From assembly GCA_003260025.2 (NCBI GenBank), contig QFZU02000022.1, positions 1-49,542 on the forward strand: DNA of 49,542 nucleotides, read 5' to 3'. The DNA is from Microbispora triticiradicis. Its GTDB lineage: Bacteria > Actinomycetota > Actinomycetes > Streptosporangiales > Streptosporangiaceae. Numbering within the stretch: the stretch's first letter is position 1; each line of letters starts with the position of its first letter. The position numbers and the translations under genes were made by a program. This document shows, one piece after another, positions 25,954 to 34,120 of this stretch. The notes beneath the pieces were generated by a model. That model made no database searches and was not told where the DNA came from. It saw only the letters and a list, made by a program, of their open reading frames with translations.

Positions 25954-27463
25954 TTGTAGTTTCTTCGTCGAAGAGCGGCAGGTCAGGAGCTTGCTTTTCC
26001 CGTTGGTTCCGCAGGGCGCTCTGCTCGGCGTCTTCCTTGTTCTCGTAGTAGCCGCGGCGGATCGTCTTCTCCAGCTCCTCGAACAGACCGGCGCGACGGG
26101 TCATCGTCCGGAACTTGCGCTCCACAGCAAGCAGTTCGCGCGCTGTGGTGAAGTGCAGCTCGTCATCACCGCAGACCTCACGGAGCAGCTCCATCTCGTC
26201 GCCGGCGAGAGTGAGATGCTCGTCCAGAGGACCACCTGGAAACTTCTCTCCGGTCTTTTCCTCGTAGATCTTCGGAAGGAGATCCTCTACCTCATGCTTC
26301 TCGAAGACCCAGATACGGCGGATCTCGTGGAGCTCACCCATACTGATCAGCTCGATCTCACGAACGCTAGCTGGGCCGTTCCGCCGGACATAGGTCTGGG
26401 CATCGAGAAGCTCTCGCAACCAGTTCACCCGTGATTCCTGGGTGTACGGGCCGTGGACGATCTGGTCATTGAACAGCTGGATTGAGCCGTTCATCTTCCG
26501 CCAGTCTCGCAAGTGCTTGTCGTTGCGGCGCCCATCCTCGTCGCGGACGTCGAGCTTGTTGCGCAACTCCAGGAGTGGTTGCATCCACTCCTTCTCCTCG
26601 TCGTTCTGGATCATGGCAGCCATGGACTTGTCCTGGTCCACAAGCGTGCAGGTCCAGCAGCCGAACCGGCTGTCGCCGCAGGAGGGAGTCGTGTTGTCCA
26701 CAACCAGGGGGCATTCGCCATCGCTGGAGGCCCCCTGGTACATGGTCAGGAGATCCTTGTTGTTGTGCCCCCATGCGTTGGGGAGCTGCATGAGGAAGGT
26801 CCAGACCTCATCGTTCGTCCAGGCCTCGATGGGGCTGTACACGAGCGAGTTGGGCAGGTTGCCATTCGGCGAGAGCCGATCTCTCACTCGACGCTGCTCA
26901 TGACGAGTCATGGTACGTGCCCGCGCCTGGCTTTCTGCCTTGCGAATGCCCAGGACAAGGATCGTCTCGCCGTGCTCTCGAACAACGTTGCGGATGAATG
27001 TGTTGGACGGGCGGATCTTCAACCGTTCCGTACACCAGCGGAATTTAGGACGCGGCGCGGGATAGCCCTTGCCGATCAGACCCACCCAGAAAGTGTCTTT
27101 GACGTCGGGGGTGAGACGGTGCGGCTTGATCGGGAGGTGTTGTTCCTCCGCCGCCTTCTCCATCGTGATCAGAGACTGCGTGACCCAACTGGCGACGATC
27201 GGGTTCTCTACCAGGGTGTCGGTTGAGATCACATGAACTGATTTGGTCCGCTTCTCCTCCGGCAGCTCCCGCAGCGCAAGCCAGACCAGCTGAAGGACAG
27301 CCGTGGAGTCCTTACCACCGCTGTAGCCAATGACCCAAGGAACCTCATCGGCCTGGTAGAGCTCCTGGACTTCCTCAAGGAGCTCTTTGAGGACGACGGC
27401 AAGGCCTCCTCTGTCCTTGAACGGGATGGCCCGCCGGGCCGGCATACCCACTGGGACGGTCAT
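25940..27463 (-). CDS. dndC: DNA sulfur modification enzyme DndC (PAPS-reductase-like)
   Basis: A 507-residue PAPS-reductase/ATP-pyrophosphatase family enzyme that activates the DNA backbone with ATP and passes on sulfur from the DndA cysteine desulfurase. The pyrophosphatase loop SGGKDS is at 48-53. Cys144 (RWCTERLK) and the cluster Cys262, Cys269 and Cys272 (SCGDSRFGCWTC) match the iron-sulfur ligands known for DndC. ATG 27463 overlaps the dndB stop as ATGA. The C-terminal region past residue 300 is charged and of less certain function. All key residues are present, so the gene is expected to be active. Confidence 0.97.
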   Translation of the reverse strand: MTVPVGMPARRAIPFKDRGGLAVVLKELLEEVQELYQADEVPWVIGYSGGKDSTAVLQLVWLALRELPEEKRTKSVHVISTDTLVENPIVASWVTQSLITMEKAAEEQHLPIKPHRLTPDVKDTFWVGLIGKGYPAPRPKFRWCTERLKIRPSNTFIRNVVREHGETILVLGIRKAESQARARTMTRHEQRRVRDRLSPNGNLPNSLVYSPIEAWTNDEVWTFLMQLPNAWGHNNKDLLTMYQGASSDGECPLVVDNTTPSCGDSRFGCWTCTLVDQDKSMAAMIQNDEEKEWMQPLLELRNKLDVRDEDGRRNDKHLRDWRKMNGSIQLFNDQIVHGPYTQESRVNWLRELLDAQTYVRRNGPASVREIELISMGELHEIRRIWVFEKHEVEDLLPKIYEEKTGEKFPGGPLDEHLTLAGDEMELLREVCGDDELHFTTARELLAVERKFRTMTRRAGLFEELEKTIRRGYYENKEDAEQSALRNQREKQAPDLPLFDEETTNAPA

Positions 27464-28578
27464 CGCTCTCCTCGCACGTGCGTCGCTTCGATGTCGGCTT
27501 CTTCAGGACCGAGCTCCATACCCAACTTTTGCCGGAGGTAGTTGACCGTCAACACCACGTTGGAATGGTTCTTCACGACACGCCCGCCAACGATGGCTCG
27601 GCCCTCCCAGTCCAGGTTCGACCGGGCCCAATCAATTTTGGAGAGTGGTTCCAGCCGCGGCTTCCATGATTTTGACTCTGTGGATTGCAACACCAGAGTG
27701 TTACCGAGACGGCCAAGAGCGTGCAGCGCGATCCCATGACTGTGCAGATACTGACGTCGGACGTCCGCTGCCGTCATCTTTCGTCTTCGCACGAGCCCCC
27801 ACTCTGGAATCAGCGAGTCGATGGCCGTCCAGTACTGGTCCGCCAGCTCGGCCGCCTCGCTGACAGCCTTCAGCTCAATGCCACGCAGAAGTGCATCGGT
27901 CGCGTAGTAGAGAGCGCTGAGCGTGAAGAGCTTACGGGACCGGGCTGACAGTGTGCTGCTCTCCATCTCCACGAAGTTGCGGAAGATAGGCGACTTGAGC
28001 GCCAGCAGTCTCGCAAGGTTCGCGCGCTCATCCCGGTGATCGTAAAGGACTCCGATGGACCGGGCAGGTCGCACCGCGTGCCGGTTGAGGTCAGCGAACA
28101 TCTGCTGGCTGCGGGCGAGCCCTGCATCGTGGAAGAACACGACGGCGATGGTCTCGTCACCCAACTCGGGGTTCTCGGAGAGCGCTGCTTCGATCGCGGC
28201 TCGCCTGTGCTGACCATCGTTGATGAGGAAGCGGGCAGCCATCGGGATGTGGAGTTGACCGATCCGCATGCCGGGACCTTCGTCGGCGATCCCTGCGAAG
28301 CGCATCTCGCCGTCGACAGACGCCGTCAGCGCGGAGAACACGTAGTCGGTCGGGTTGTCGATGATGTACGAGGCGAGTGCGGGGATACGCCCCTTGTTGA
28401 GCACCCGCTGAGCCCTCACCTCGGGCGCAAGCTCCTCCTCATCGAAGAGGAAGATCTTGGGGATGAGCCGTAGCGGACACATCGAGACATAGAACTCGCG
28501 CTGTGCCTGGACGCCCCGGATCGCCGGGAAGACGTACTCGAACCCCGCTGTTGTTCCACTCGCCGACGGCGATGACAA
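27460..28578 (-). CDS. dndB: DndB, DGQHR-motif regulator of phosphorothioation
   Basis: A 372-residue protein with the family motif DGQHR (121-125) and the typical opening FEYVFPAIRGVQAQREFYV. DndB is not needed for sulfur insertion itself; it tunes the frequency and sites of modification and has been reported as a repressor of dnd transcription. The start is a TTG at 28578: the preceding in-frame codons reach a stop almost at once, and GGGG lies six bases upstream. It leads the leftward operon, and an inverted repeat lies 24-58 bases upstream of this start. Confidence 0.95.
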   Translation of the reverse strand: MSSPSASGTTAGFEYVFPAIRGVQAQREFYVSMCPLRLIPKIFLFDEEELAPEVRAQRVLNKGRIPALASYIIDNPTDYVFSALTASVDGEMRFAGIADEGPGMRIGQLHIPMAARFLINDGQHRRAAIEAALSENPELGDETIAVVFFHDAGLARSQQMFADLNRHAVRPARSIGVLYDHRDERANLARLLALKSPIFRNFVEMESSTLSARSRKLFTLSALYYATDALLRGIELKAVSEAAELADQYWTAIDSLIPEWGLVRRRKMTAADVRRQYLHSHGIALHALGRLGNTLVLQSTESKSWKPRLEPLSKIDWARSNLDWEGRAIVGGRVVKNHSNVVLTVNYLRQKLGMELGPEEADIEATHVRGER

Positions 28579-28602
28579 GAGTTACCCCGTTGATTGACGG
28601 TA

Positions 28603-28636
28603 CCGTAGTTACGTCAAGTTTTTAACGTACTTACGG
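28603..28636. promoter_or_regulatory. Inverted repeat between divergent dndB and dndA
   Basis: CCGTAGTTACGT (28603-28614) and ACGTACTTACGG (28625-28636) form an imperfect inverted repeat, 10 of 12 positions paired, with a 10-base AT-rich centre. It sits in the only gap of the divergent dndA and dndB genes. TTGACG hexamers occur facing each way (28594-28599 and the reverse strand at 28613-28618), so it probably overlaps both promoters. DndB itself is a candidate binder. Confidence 0.55.
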
Positions 28637-28667
28637 GTCAGTCCACAAGCCAAGGGACGCAGCGAGC

Positions 28668-29819
28668 ATGACCGCCTACCTGGACTCAGCGGCGACCACG
28701 CGGGTCGACCCCCGTGTCGCCGATGTCGTCCTTCACTGGATGACCACAGACTTCGGCAACGCGGGTAGCCGCACCCATGACTGGGGAGCCAGGGCCAAGC
28801 GAGCTGTTCAGCAAGCACGGGAACAGCTCGCCGCACAGCTGGCCGCCAGCCCGTCCGAGTTGATCTTTACATCGGGCGCGACGGAGAGCAACAACATCGC
28901 GCTGCTGGGTCTAGCGCCGTACGGCGAACGCGAAGGCCGCCGCCACATCATCAGCTCCGCGATTGAGCACAAGGCCGTTCTCGAGCCCTTGGAGCACCTT
29001 GCGTCCCGTGGCTTTGAAATTGATCTCATCTCGCCGGGCCCGACCGGACGAGTCAGCGTCGAAGCTGTACGCGAGCGCCTGCGCGACGACACCCTGCTGG
29101 TCTCGCTCATGCACGTCAACAACGAGACCGGAGTGATCCAGCCGGTCGCGGCGCTGGCAGACCATCTGCGCAGTACGCGTACTTACCTCCACGTGGATGG
29201 CGCTCAGGGGTTCGGCAAGCTCACGGAACAGCTGAGAGCGCCGATCGACATGATCAGTATCAGTGGCCACAAGATCGGCGCGCCAAAGGGGATCGGTGCG
29301 CTACTCATCCGGAGACGTGGCCACGACACCGTTCCGCTGACGCCCCTCATGTACGGCGGCGGCCAGGAGCGCAAGCTTCGGCCAGGGACACTGCCGGTTC
29401 CTCTCATAGTGGGCCTCGCGAAGGCAGCCGAGATCTTCGAAAAGGAGCACACGCAGTGGTGGGATCAGGCTGCGGCGTTCCGCGCACGCCTGGTTGACGC
29501 CCTCGGCCAGACCAAGGTCCGTTTCAACGGCGACCAGGAACACGTCATCCCGCACATCCTCAACCTCTCGTTCGAGGGCGTGGATGCCGAAGCCTTGATC
29601 GTCCAGCTCAAGGAGATCGCTGCTGTCGCAACAGGGTCGGCCTGCACGAGTGCCTCATACACCCCCAGCCACGTCCTGCGCGGAATGGGGCTGCCGGACG
29701 ACATCGCCGGCAACGGCCTGCGACTGTCCTGGTTCCCTGACCAGGTGCAGGACTTGGATGTCCGCGAGCTGGTTAGCGAGATCTCGGAGTTTCAGGCGGG
29801 AGTGTCCTACTTCGCTTGA
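28668..29819 (+). CDS. dndA: Cysteine desulfurase DndA
   Basis: A 383-residue NifS/IscS-type, PLP-dependent cysteine desulfurase that mobilises sulfur from L-cysteine for DNA phosphorothioation. The PLP lysine is Lys202 (SISGHKIG), the stacking His is His101 (AIEHKAV), and the catalytic, persulfide-bearing Cys is Cys326 (TGSACTSAS). Length and motifs match DndA and the class of enzymes used by DndC. It is transcribed opposite to dndBCDE and its end overlaps by 13 bases the convergent end of the methyltransferase gene, so there is no room for a terminator between them. Confidence 0.95.
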   Translation: MTAYLDSAATTRVDPRVADVVLHWMTTDFGNAGSRTHDWGARAKRAVQQAREQLAAQLAASPSELIFTSGATESNNIALLGLAPYGEREGRRHIISSAIEHKAVLEPLEHLASRGFEIDLISPGPTGRVSVEAVRERLRDDTLLVSLMHVNNETGVIQPVAALADHLRSTRTYLHVDGAQGFGKLTEQLRAPIDMISISGHKIGAPKGIGALLIRRRGHDTVPLTPLMYGGGQERKLRPGTLPVPLIVGLAKAAEIFEKEHTQWWDQAAAFRARLVDALGQTKVRFNGDQEHVIPHILNLSFEGVDAEALIVQLKEIAAVATGSACTSASYTPSHVLRGMGLPDDIAGNGLRLSWFPDQVQDLDVRELVSEISEFQAGVSYFA

Positions 29820-31258
29820 ATGGGCTCCTTCCGGCGCACCAGGCGGTGCCCACGAAGTTCCTTCCCGCAGCGAACGAGTTCGGCCTCCCAGCCATCTTCC
29901 GTTCCAATGAGGTGCGGATTCTCGTAGAGACCGGCCCGCACCTCAGACTGTGTCAGCCGTCGGCACTTCAGTGCGTCCGGGTCGTCAGCGGCCAGAAACT
30001 CGTGTTTGCGGTGCAGCAACGGCCGGTTCGCAGTTTCCTCATACGACTTGAAGGTGGTCTTCAGGGTGGTGAGATCTACCATGTAGGACGAGCGCAGCTT
30101 GGGATGCGGATCCGTGTCGAACTCGGGATAGTCCAACCAGCTCACCGCACGGCCCTGGTGGCGAAGCTTGGCGACTGACCATGTTGGCGGCCGCCCGGCC
30201 GCGATCGACGCACAGTGTTCGTAGAGCCGTAGCACGGTCGGCATCTGATCGATCGCGCGCCTGTGCACGTAGAGCGCTGTCGGTGTGAGCTTGCCGACGT
30301 TCGACGCCTGCATGGCCCCCCTGACGTACGCCTCGTCGCGCAGCTTCAGCAGCAGTCGATCAGCCCGCCTGCAGGCTTCCTTATAAGAGGAGAAGAAAGC
30401 CCTGACGTCCAGCTGTAGGGAGATGGGCAGACTGCTGTAGGGGCCACGGCCGTTGAACAGCTCGACAGCAAGAAACAGCAGCGTGGAGAGGGTTGACACC
30501 TTGACGCTGGCATCGATCTTCTCAGGGTCGGCCGCCTTCCGTACAATGCGCTGGAGCTCCTTCGGCTGTAGGTGCGCGAGGAGCTTCACCATCTCCGTCG
30601 GCATCTCTTCCAACTGGGGCATACGTCCGCGTCGCTGCGTGTAGTCCACTACAGAGGCGATCGCCGAACCAGTGTCCCCAGAGCCTAGCCAGGCGACATG
30701 GGGCACAATCTTCCGAGCCAGGTATGAAAGTCGCGCATCGTCGCTCTTGAACGCATAGACGATGCCGGGCGCCGCGGAGACACAGCGAACACCTGTTGTC
30801 TCCTCAACATAGGCGCGGAGCTCTCCCGGACTGAACAGGTGTTGGAACGTGCGCCTACTCGTCAGGACCCCGTCCTCGTACTGCCGGCCTCGGACCTTCG
30901 ATCGATCCCATGTAAGCCGGGTCGTGACCACAAGGAGGCGTTCCGCGAGTCCCCAGGCAGCTTGAAGCGCCCCGCGCCGCTCCTTGGTGTCCTCGATGAT
31001 GTTGAGCACGTAGGTCAGCAGCACGACGTCCGCTGGTTGAGGCGCCGTTTCGGATGCGTAGTAGGGGTCCCACCCCTCGGCCTGGAAGCGCATCTCCCGG
31101 AGCCCGCGAACGTCGCCTCCTCGCCCACTGCCGTAATCCAGCACGCTCGTAGACGAGTTCACCTCACCGTCGACGACAGCTTGCCGAGCCGCTACCGACA
31201 GAGTGGTACGGCCGATCGCAGTGAGACGACGATCGCTCTCCCAGTGCAAGCCGGGCAT
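29807..31258 (-). CDS. DNA phosphorothioation-associated putative methyltransferase
   Basis: A 483-residue protein with an N-terminal class-I SAM-binding domain: motif I VLDYGSGRGGDV, then EGWDPYY and the motif VVLLTYVLN. It matches the family of putative methyltransferases found almost only beside dnd genes. The rest is alpha-helical with no known motif. I take ATG 31258, because AGGAG lies five bases upstream and family similarity begins at HWESDRRLTAIGR; a longer frame starts at 31279. It is the last gene of the leftward operon that begins with the helicase, after a 94-base gap, and it converges on dndA. Substrate unknown, possibly DNA. Confidence 0.85.
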   Translation of the reverse strand: MPGLHWESDRRLTAIGRTTLSVAARQAVVDGEVNSSTSVLDYGSGRGGDVRGLREMRFQAEGWDPYYASETAPQPADVVLLTYVLNIIEDTKERRGALQAAWGLAERLLVVTTRLTWDRSKVRGRQYEDGVLTSRRTFQHLFSPGELRAYVEETTGVRCVSAAPGIVYAFKSDDARLSYLARKIVPHVAWLGSGDTGSAIASVVDYTQRRGRMPQLEEMPTEMVKLLAHLQPKELQRIVRKAADPEKIDASVKVSTLSTLLFLAVELFNGRGPYSSLPISLQLDVRAFFSSYKEACRRADRLLLKLRDEAYVRGAMQASNVGKLTPTALYVHRRAIDQMPTVLRLYEHCASIAAGRPPTWSVAKLRHQGRAVSWLDYPEFDTDPHPKLRSSYMVDLTTLKTTFKSYEETANRPLLHRKHEFLAADDPDALKCRRLTQSEVRAGLYENPHLIGTEDGWEAELVRCGKELRGHRLVRRKEPIQAK

Positions 31259-31352
31259 ACGAGCTCCTGTCGGTTCCATCGGCTACACCTACACTCGTAC
31301 CGCGATATTCATGGCCACGCTCACCGACTGTCGAGCGAGGCTTCAACGCCCA

Positions 31353-31844
31353 TCATGCTCCGAAATCCGGCGTGGTGAAGCCGACGAGTCGTGAACCGAG
31401 AATATCCTCTACCATGCTTCCACGGCGTGGCTTCCCCTGTTCCCGGCAGAGATTTAATATCACGTCCAACGGCCGGACATGAGCGCCGCGGTTGAGCTCA
31501 CCCTGGATGATAGAGAGTCCGCCGTTGGCATACTCCTCAAAGACCTTGATGCGTTCCGGGAGACGGTCTTCGGCCATTACTCCCGCGTCATTCGGATACG
31601 CCAGGACGCCCATGGAGTCGATCGTGGATGAAACGGTTGCAGAGCTATTGAACAAGCCATAGCGTATCGGCTCGCCTGCCTTCTCGAAAGGCTCCCGGCG
31701 ACCTTGTGACCAACCGAGGGCTGCCGCGAAGACGAGAACCTGCCAATAGTTGGGAAATGGCCCACCTTCCCTTGTGGTCAGTCGGCCGATGAGGTCATCA
31801 TGCTCTTGGGGGCGCCGGACGCGAACATCGGCGTTGAGAATCAT
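31353..31844 (-). CDS. DNA phosphorothioation-associated protein 4
   Basis: A 163-residue soluble protein resembling the family called Dnd system-associated protein 4, recognisable by the opening VRVRRPQEHDDLI and by the stretch YWQVLVFAAALG followed by a GEPIRYGLF segment. Its biochemical role is not established. ATG 31844 overlaps the stop of the ATPase gene as ATGA, so the two are co-translated and probably act together. There is no membrane segment or nuclease motif. It is present only with dnd modification genes in known genomes, which links it to the restriction side of the system. Confidence 0.8.
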   Translation of the reverse strand: MILNADVRVRRPQEHDDLIGRLTTREGGPFPNYWQVLVFAAALGWSQGRREPFEKAGEPIRYGLFNSSATVSSTIDSMGVLAYPNDAGVMAEDRLPERIKVFEEYANGGLSIIQGELNRGAHVRPLDVILNLCREQGKPRRGSMVEDILGSRLVGFTTPDFGA

Positions 31845-33913
31845 CGGTTGTTAACCTCCGTGATCTCAGCGCCGGTTCGCTCTGAGCCGATGACCTGGTA
31901 CGGATAGGTGTTACCGTCTAACGTCAGCGTCTCAGTCGCACTGCTGACATCAGTCTTGGTGGTATGCGCAGTGATTACGTATTGCTTGCCGAGGCGGGGC
32001 CGCAACACCTGTTCGACGATGTCTCCTGCCTGACCTTTACTCGTCATGATCACCACTTGGGAGGCGAGTTTCGGCAGGAAGTCAGCAATAGCCTCACGGT
32101 AGTCCTCGTCCAGGTTGCCGAATACAGCGTCCATCACCACCGGAAAATCACCTCCGATCCCCTGAAAGACAGTACGGTCGCGCTTTTGAGCTTCCCTCGC
32201 CTCACCGATAAGAGACCCGACGAACGTTAGCGCCAATAGCATGTTCTCCCCTGTGGATTTGGGCGCGGGGACTCGCTCGGCGCCGCTCGAGTCCCACAAC
32301 TCCAACTCGAAGTCGGGCGTGAGCTCAGGCTCATAGCTCTTGAACGAGACCGAGCGGGAGAGATCCTGAATTCGATTATCAAGGCGACGTCGAACTCCCT
32401 GAGATAGGAGCTCCAGAATCCGAGCTAGCGTCGTGGCCGCCTCTTCAACTGCCATGATCCGGTTTTTGATCCTGCGGCTACGAGCGTCTTTCACCCCAAG
32501 CTTGTCTATTTGGGCCTTCAGGTCATCCCTCTCGATCCCCAGTCTTTTGCGCTCGGCGTCGGCCGCTCCGATGATAGCCAGCTTCTCGTCGCGGGCGAGC
32601 TTGGCCGCTTCCAACTTCTCCTCGGTCTCAACAACCTCCTCCGATGGAAGACGCTTCAGCTTGATGCCTATCTCGTCGATTTCGTGCTCAAGCCGACGCT
32701 CTTCCCCCTGCGCCGCAGCGATTCGCTCGTCGAAGCCCCGCAACGCCTCATGAAACTGCGTTCTTTGATCGATGATGCTTCCCACGATGCCCCTGAGCTG
32801 ATTCCAGGCCGCCTCGACTTCGGCAAGCCCTGCACGAGCTCGCCAATGTTCCAGAGCAGCGCGGTGTGAACTCCCCTCGACCAGCGGAGTTCCGCAGATG
32901 CATCTGCTTTCCTTCAGCAGGTCATCGATGAAAGCCTGTTTGAGTGGTGCAGGAAGTTCGCCTCGTTCCCGTAGTTGCTCGCAGGCGGACAATACTTCTC
33001 CTGGCAGGATGGATAGAAAGGCGAGAAAGCCATTGGATCCCACCAGCTTGGCGCGCTCCTCCTCCTGCCCCTGCCTGCTCGTCACGGTTCGCTTCAGGTG
33101 ATCTTCTAAGCGATATCGATTCTGCTGAAGCTCTTTCGCCTCGCTCAGCTGGATCAGCTTGAGGTTGAGCACTCCGATCTCCGACTCGAAGTGCTTACGT
33201 TCCCTCTCGGCTTCGTTGCGACGCCTCTGCTGTTCCTGGATCATCCGCTCGGCGTCTTCCATCTGCCTGAGCAGCTCGTCTAACTTCCCCTGGGATGCAT
33301 CATCGGCCTTCATACTCCGGCGCAGCTTCTGCGCGACCTTGGGTAGATGCACGACCGCGCGCTCCATCGCTTCCAACCCAAGAAGCGTCTTGACGGCCTC
33401 CCGCACATCGTCACCGCCCTCGTGCTTCACCAAAGCCTCAATGCGCTCACCATTGACGAAGAAGAACCGACTCAGGCGCTCAGGCAAGATCTGATTGAGG
33501 CGTTGGCTAGGATTGAGCACGGATTCGAGATTGCCGTTCCTTTCGCGTCGCCACAATTGCACTTCAGGCTTGGGCCGAGGCTGTAAGGTGCCGTGCTTGG
33601 AAGCGTAGACGGACCGTTTGACGATGTAGATGTGTCCGCCGTGCTCGAACTCTATAGTCACCGCAGCGGACAATGGAGTCCCCTCCGCCGCCGCGTTCCA
33701 GACCGTAGTGTTGATCAACTGGTCCTTGTTCTCAAGGTCATCGCTGAGCGTGCCATAGAGAGCCCACGTGAAGGCGTTCAGGAGTGTGGTCTTGCCACCT
33801 CCGTTGGTGCCCCATAGGACAGTTACGTTCGCCTCCGCATCTTGCGCGAAGACTATCTTTTGAGCACCTTGATAGGGACGAAAATTCTCTAACTCTACCG
33901 AAATGAATTTCAT
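31841..33913 (-). CDS. SMC/DndD-like AAA ATPase of the Dnd-associated restriction module
   Basis: A 690-residue second SMC-like ATPase, distinct from dndD. Walker A is GTNGGGKT (35-42); a FFFVNGERIEAL segment follows near 150; long coiled coils flank a central CxC motif (RCICGTPL, in the hook position); an ABC signature-like STGENMLLAL and a Walker B (VVMDAVFGNLDE) close the head. The head is most like DndD and RecF/Rad50 proteins. It starts directly after the stop of the 68-residue gene (TAA-ATG) and overlaps the next gene by four bases. Expected role: DNA scanning or loading for the helicase/nuclease of the same operon (inference). Confidence 0.85.
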   Translation of the reverse strand: MKFISVELENFRPYQGAQKIVFAQDAEANVTVLWGTNGGGKTTLLNAFTWALYGTLSDDLENKDQLINTTVWNAAAEGTPLSAAVTIEFEHGGHIYIVKRSVYASKHGTLQPRPKPEVQLWRRERNGNLESVLNPSQRLNQILPERLSRFFFVNGERIEALVKHEGGDDVREAVKTLLGLEAMERAVVHLPKVAQKLRRSMKADDASQGKLDELLRQMEDAERMIQEQQRRRNEAERERKHFESEIGVLNLKLIQLSEAKELQQNRYRLEDHLKRTVTSRQGQEEERAKLVGSNGFLAFLSILPGEVLSACEQLRERGELPAPLKQAFIDDLLKESRCICGTPLVEGSSHRAALEHWRARAGLAEVEAAWNQLRGIVGSIIDQRTQFHEALRGFDERIAAAQGEERRLEHEIDEIGIKLKRLPSEEVVETEEKLEAAKLARDEKLAIIGAADAERKRLGIERDDLKAQIDKLGVKDARSRRIKNRIMAVEEAATTLARILELLSQGVRRRLDNRIQDLSRSVSFKSYEPELTPDFELELWDSSGAERVPAPKSTGENMLLALTFVGSLIGEAREAQKRDRTVFQGIGGDFPVVMDAVFGNLDEDYREAIADFLPKLASQVVIMTSKGQAGDIVEQVLRPRLGKQYVITAHTTKTDVSSATETLTLDGNTYPYQVIGSERTGAEITEVNNR

Positions 33914-34120
33914 TTACGCTATACCCTCGACCTTCTTCGGCATTTCGTCACGGACCGTATTCCAGGCCAAGGGTTCAGACTTATGCAGGTTCTCCTGCTC
34001 CAGGGCGAGAATCATTTTGATGACTTCGTACGCATTGGGGGCTATCCCCCTGAGAATCTGCTCGATTTGCTCGATCTCCTGCTGATCTCTTTTTTCGTCC
34101 ACCCAATACTCCCTAGACAT
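33914..34120 (-). CDS. Small protein of the Dnd-associated operon
   Basis: A 68-residue, acidic, mostly helical protein (opening MSREYWVDEKRDQQEIEQIE). It overlaps the helicase gene by eight bases and ends flush against the ATPase start, so its place in the operon is fixed and it is probably expressed. Such small proteins recur between helicase and ATPase genes of DNA-modification defence operons, and it may bridge the two. There is no catalytic motif. Confidence 0.75.
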   Translation of the reverse strand: MSREYWVDEKRDQQEIEQIEQILRGIAPNAYEVIKMILALEQENLHKSEPLAWNTVRDEMPKKVEGIA

